In this document: positions 59,150 through 64,000 of the stretch, piece after piece | How positions within the stretch are numbered: the first letter of the stretch is position 1 | Layout of the letters: the number at the start of each line of letters is the position of its first letter | Source: Schistocephalus solidus | Taxonomy: Eukaryota > Platyhelminthes > Cestoda > Diphyllobothriidea > Diphyllobothriidae | Direction: 5' to 3' | NCBI GenBank assembly: GCA_017591395.1 | Contig: WEDG01001369.1 | Coordinates: 62,001-126,000 of the forward strand | DNA: 64,000 bases | The notes under the pieces: model-generated | What the model was told of the DNA's origin: nothing | Database searches by the model: none | Seen by the model: only the letters and a program-made list of their open reading frames with translations | Program-made: the position numbers and the translations under genes

Positions 59150-60955
59150 GATATTTTTTTATTTATTGCCAGTTTACAGGCAAGATTAAATGAGAAAAAA
59201 TGTAGAGGATCGAGCTGACAGTGAAAAACCCCTGACCATTCTTTCAGGCGTTTTTCATAAGATACAATGCAGCCGGTTAAAGGATTACAGTTCGGGAGGG
59301 GAAGGGTTAAAAAATGTGGACGGTGAAGTTGTTCTCTGTTACGTGCATTATGCATTAGATAAAGGTGTGTTGGCGAACGGTTGCTCGCGTTCGGCTAACG
59401 AATTAGCTGATAAAGGAAAGCAGAATCAGCAATATTGTCCTCAGCGTGAAGCCTGGCACAGGGTTTAACGTCTGAAAACGCCATCAGAAAAGAAGAAAGA
59501 TTCCACCGAATCGCCACCCAAAATTCGTTAGAGGTGTCTTTGATATAGAAAACTCGTAACAGCTGTCCTAAAAAGGATAACTTCGCTGAATTTGATACTT
59601 CTTGGTAGCTTTTCCGGATTGCTATGGCATGTATGGAAAAAAACTGGCAGTATCTAACTTTGCGTGCCAGAGGAAGAAATAAAAGGCATCTTGATGACTG
59701 GTGTGCGGAGAGGGGTCAAGCTGTCTCTGAGTAGTGAGGTGGGTAAGGGAAGGCTGTTTAAAAGTTTTAACAGTAAAATAATCCCTTCTCTAATATGCGA
59801 AGCCACAACGGGTCAAGGCTAGTTTGCTCACAGCGTTTTTGTTAGGACACGATTCAGTTGATGAGAAAATTCTTTTAGCACAGAAGTGCTGGACTGATTT
59901 TATCTTCTTCCGTTTACTAGCGTGCAGAAGGTTAAATAGAAACGAGCAGTATTCCAGAGAAGGTCGGACGTACATTTTATAATGTCTGGTTCTAATATTG
60001 ACAGTTTTAACATGTCTGATAATGAACTCGGTAGTTCAGCGTGCTTTCAATACAATTAGGGCACAGTGCTCTGACACATTAAGAACACTGGAATATTATA
60101 CGCCCAGATCCTCTATAATCACGGGCACATTAAGGTCATGGCCATCTATGCTTTACTGTGGCTGATGATTTTCACCAACTACACTAACGGAGCATTTGTG
60201 CTAAGAAAGGGAAAGGCGCCATGCACAAAAACACTGAGCGACGACCTGAATATCCTTTTTTAGAAGCTCAAGCACGATGTTGCGATCGACTGCTTCTTCT
60301 CTATAGGCAACCTTTTAAATCGTCAGCGTACAGAAAAGGTCTACTATACTGAAAACAATCCGGAACATCATTAACAAAAAGGCAAAATAGGAGCGGGCCA
60401 AGCATACTACCCCGAATAACTCCACGCCTCACATGTGTAGGACTGGAGATGACATCGGAAATTTTAACCCGTTGTGTGCGTGCATCAAAATAGGAGGATA
60501 TTAAGTTTAAAAAGCTTGTTATCTATGCCGACGGAGGCCAGGTTCAGCAGGAGGAGATCATGGTCAACACGCTCAAAAGCCTTCGTTAAATTAAAATAAA
60601 CGTTGGAAATTGCAAAATCGCTTTCTCTAGATTGTAGCGTATGATCAAAGAAAGAAACCTGGCAGATGTCACAGTATCTAGTTTCGAGGAACCCATGCTG
60701 AGCTGCATTTAGTCGATTGTTCTCTGTTACGCGACGCATCCTTTTGTCTATGATCAAGGACTCCAATATCTTCTAGGCTGCGGGAATTGTATTTATTAGC
60801 CTGAAGTCGTCAAATTACATAGATGGCCGTGTTTGGGTATAGGCTGGATGTGTGATTCCTTCCATAAAGTAGGGAAGGTTTCGCTTTCAAGAGCAAGATT
60901 AACAATCTTACAGCAGCAAAATCTTACAGCAAAAAATCTTTCCAGCATTTAATTC
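59150..60955 (-). pseudogene. Jockey/CR1-like LINE RT fragment (minus)
   Basis: The minus strand has the RT start (LALESETFPTLWKESHIQPI near 60900; DDFRLINTIPAA and KILESLIIDKRM), then NAAQHGFLETRYCDICQVSF, FNLTKAFERVDHDLLLLNL (to 60485). In other frames it continues with GSMLGPLLFCLFVNDVPDCF and the catalytic LYADDLK (~60330). The C-terminal YCSFLFNLLHASKRKKI lies at 59950-59900. The 3' end is GCCTGTAAACTGGCAATAAA at ~59180-59160. Many stops. Confidence 0.7.
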
Positions 60956-60999
60956 TTATAGCTGCTTGCCATCTCCCGTCAGCCCCTATATTCCATCTA

Positions 61000-63900
61000 A
61001 CTTCCCGTCATTCCGTTTTAACTACCAACAGGCATATCCCGGTCGTAACCCCTATGGTGGTTCGATACCGAAAAGTTTTATTCCTACCCCTTTCAGATAT
61101 CCCTCTCAGCCTTTTGTTAATGACGTTCTATATACCAATCGTTATGGCGCAGTTGGCAATTACCCTCCAAGCCACAATAACTTCCAACTTAATTACCCAC
61201 CTCCAAATTTTTTTAATTAATAACGATAACCCTAGTTTGGATACTCGAACTACCCTAGATGTCATATTACTTAATGCTAGATCTGTTATAAATAAGATGG
61301 CCCAACTTAGAGCCATTGCTTTCGAGTTAATGCCTGATGTTTTATGTGTAACTGAATCTTGGACCCATCCCTTAATTTCAGACTCTTTGCTTGTCATAGA
61401 CCAATACGATCTCTACCGTCAAGACCGCATAGTAAGCGTGGTGGTGGTTGTCTTCTCTATATTAAAGCTTCATTTAAGCACTTCCCGTTTGATCTAGACG
61501 TAACGTCATTCTCTGGTAATTACTGCTTCGCATCCATTATCCTGTCGCCCTGACAAAAGGCTTTTCTCGGATGTATTTACTACCCGCTTAATTCATCATC
61601 CGATGATGATGTGAAACATTGTGAAATTTTTAAATTGGTTTCGGAATCCAATTTTAACATTAAAATAATCGCTGGGGATTTAAATTTTCCAGAAATTGAC
61701 AAGATTTCAAACTTTTGTCCACCCAGATTTCAGCCATTCCTAGATACCATTAATTTCTTTAATTGGTCACAGCTTGTCCGTTCTTCAACAAGAGACAAGC
61801 ATATTTTAGATCTGATTTTCACAAATTACATTGCTCCCCTCTTCGTTGATTTTAAGCAGGGCCTCTTCCAAAGTGACCATACATTAATTCACTGTTGCTT
61901 ACCAATTGTCTCATCGAAAAAAGGCTAGCGCCGTTCGTACCTATCATGCTTTTGACCTCGCAGATATGAGCTTAATTAACAACTTTTTGGACTCATTGGA
62001 TTGGCAGCATCTCTCCTCCATGAACGATGCAGCAAGTCTTTCTGACTTAATGTCAGTCGTTTCAAATAACATCCTGGAATTCGTGCCAATCCAAACTGTC
62101 AAGCCCTACACTTCGGAATCCACCGTCCCCCACTTCCTTTTGCCAAGACTAAAGAAATTGAGGAAGCAATTAAAAGATCAATATACTAGTTCGTTATCTG
62201 TACATCTAAGGATTGCAGAGATTTTTGAACTAGCCTCTAAGATTCGGTTTGCACGAAACAGACAGAGGGAAATCATGCGCACTCAGCGAGCCAAACTCTG
62301 CAAAATCTGTCGCTCAACTGTTCCGCCGTCGATCCTGCTCTAAACGTGGTTATGAAATACCTCCATTACTTAATGAAACTATGAAATTCGTTCTCGAAGA
62401 CTCTGAGAAGGCAGAATTATTTAGTGCATTCTTTGCAAATCATCTTACGATGGAATCTGAACCGGTTTCGACGTTTCAGGCATCCTCATTTAATGTTATC
62501 AGTACCATTGATTTCTCCGTAGAACTAATTCGTAAGCAAATAATGCGTCTGAAAAACTCGCACTCTTCGGGGACTGACGGTATTCCAAACTCAGTTATTA
62601 AGAGAGTGCCGAGCTTTCCCCGATTGCTTAGCCATGTATTCTCAGTTTATCTTTTAAACGGATTCTTTCCTGACTCATGGAAGACATCTATAATTCTTCC
62701 TGTCTTCAAGTCGGGCTCTCGTTCGGACGTAAATAATTATCGAGGCGTTCACAAAACCCCAGCTCTAGCAAAACTTCTCTTAAAATTATTTTTAATCAAA
62801 TTCTCGACTTTTGCTTAGAAAACAAGCTCTTAAGCGACTTGCAATATGGTTTTTTTACCTGGGAGATCATGCGAAGTGTGTCATTTAGCTTTTCTTAACC
62901 TCGTCACTTCCCTTCGTAATGAGCAACAGTCAGTGGTTGTGATCTACTTTGACCAGAGCAAAGCCTTTGACAAGGTACCGCACAGACGTCTTCTGGTGAA
63001 ACTGGAAGCCCTCGGCATCCGGCCTCCTCTCCTTGACTTCATTATTTCCTACTTCTCTAACCGCAGCTAGAAGGTCTTAGTAGGTAATAGCAACTCGACA
63101 CCTCAACCGATCACGAGTGGCGTTTTTCAAGGCACGGTTCTAGGTCCCCTTCTCTTTATTCTGTACATAAACGAAATTTCAGCTTTTCTCACATATTCAC
63201 AAAATTTTGTTTACGCTGACGATCTCAAGTGCATTTATTCATTTTCTAAAGCCAATAGTTGCGTGGATCAAATCAACATTGATCTACTAATGCTCTCACG
63301 TTGGAGCTGTACTTGGCAGATGAAATTTTTCCATCAAAGAGCAGTTTCATGTGTTTCGGCCTCGCCAAGTTTCCTGGACGCCTAGTATTTAAAAATAGCA
63401 CACTTTTAGATCGATCAACCATAAAAGACTTAGGTCTAAGTTACACGAACAAGCTAGCGTTATCGCCTCATGCAGATCGAATTTCTGCAAAGGCTGCACA
63501 GATATGTGGTTTTATATCGCATAATTTCTTCCTTCCGGAAATAAAGTAAGACATGTACCACATGTTTGTTCTTCTTATTCTAGAATACTGCTGTCCCCTC
63601 TTTGGGCTGATGAATGCCTCTGACCGCAGTAAGATTGAAAAAGTTCAGAGAGTTTTTACTCGAAAACTATTTTCTCTTCCTGGATCAAGTATCTCTTATA
63701 CGGATAGATGCCAGTTAGCAAACATTAAATTTCGGTGGGTTAGAAGATTCGAAGCCGGTCTCTGCTTCCTGTTTCGCATTAACTTTAGCCCAAATCTCCC
63801 ACGAATTAACACTCTTTTTCCGGTAGATCGACCCTATGCCACTCGTAATTCCTCTATGATCATTTCACCACCCCTTAGCTCCACAACTAACCGGTCTCAG

Positions 63901-64000
63901 TTTTTTTGCCTCCAAATATGCTTTCATCTGGAATAATCTTCCACTGCAAATTAGGTTGTCGTCCACATTAGCTATTTTCAAAACAAAGTTACGCAAACAT
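61000..64000 (+). pseudogene. Jockey/CR1-like LINE ORF2 (plus), runs off the window
   Basis: Same family as the minus-strand fragment next to it. The endonuclease reads DVILLNARSVINKMAQLR (61260), DVLCVTESWTHPL (61335), AGDLNFPEIDK (61670) and QSDHTLIHCCLP (61870). The RT reads HSSGTDGIPNSVIK (62560), YFDQSKAFDKVPHRRLL (62945), SGVFQGTVLGPLLFILYINE (63115) and FVYADDLKCIYS (63205) with both catalytic aspartates. The C-terminus reads LEYCCPLFGLMNASDRSKIE then KVQRVFTRKLF (63580-63675). Frame breaks occur near 61240, 61425, 62340, 62815, 63070, 63300 and 63550. The 3' end lies beyond base 64000. Confidence 0.85.

Overview
The window reads as nuclear DNA of a parasitic flatworm, most likely a tapeworm of the diphyllobothriid group (Spirometra/Dibothriocephalus/Schistocephalus type). 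This is an inference. It rests on spliced genes with very short introns (32-100 nt) and on dense, decayed RTE, CR1/Jockey and Penelope-like retroelements, including an RTE lineage whose reverse transcriptase runs into a C2H2 zinc-finger array. I see no prokaryotic gene organisation, CRISPR array or rRNA.

Three host genes can be supported, all on the minus strand. (1) 19978-15418: a predicted 1498-aa, largely disordered protein starting MGSG (possible N-myristoylation), with one 64-nt intron that resolves an apparent frameshift. (2) 30017-28560: a single-exon 485-aa disordered protein starting MGSS, with two CCAAT boxes upstream. (3) 52858-49103: lin-9, a subunit of the MuvB/DREAM cell-cycle complex, read here as seven exons that include the DIRP domain. 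Its first and last exons were not found.

Most of the rest is mobile DNA. 1.46-2.97 kb: RTE fragment (+). 3.04-6.9 kb: CR1 copy (+) whose ORF1 is split by a ~365-bp SINE-like insertion. 7.8-12 kb: an RTE with zinc-finger tail (+), itself split by a 1926-bp RTE 3' end (-) with an 11-bp target-site duplication. 21.8-25.2 kb: the longest RTE copy (+), lacking the zinc-finger module. 32.1-33.4 kb: an RTE 3' end (-) with a second SINE-like insertion. 34.7-38.1 kb: four telomere-motif-like repeat units with a conserved flank, one splitting a CR1 fragment. 45.85-47.63 kb: Penelope-like element with RT and GIY-YIG domains. 53.2-53.5 kb: CR1 tail. 58.1-54.1 kb: nearly full-length CR1 (-). 60.95-59.15 kb and 61.0-64.0 kb: two head-to-head copies of another Jockey/CR1-like family, the second running off the window edge.

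The nested insertions give a relative chronology. The CR1 at 3-7 kb and the RTE at 8-12 kb are old and heavily mutated. The RTE and SINE copies inside them are younger, with recognisable target-site duplications. The SINE-like element shares its 3' ~230 bp with the RTE 3' UTR, so the RTE probably mobilises it. Intergenic stretches not listed as genes hold no coding sequence that I recognise.
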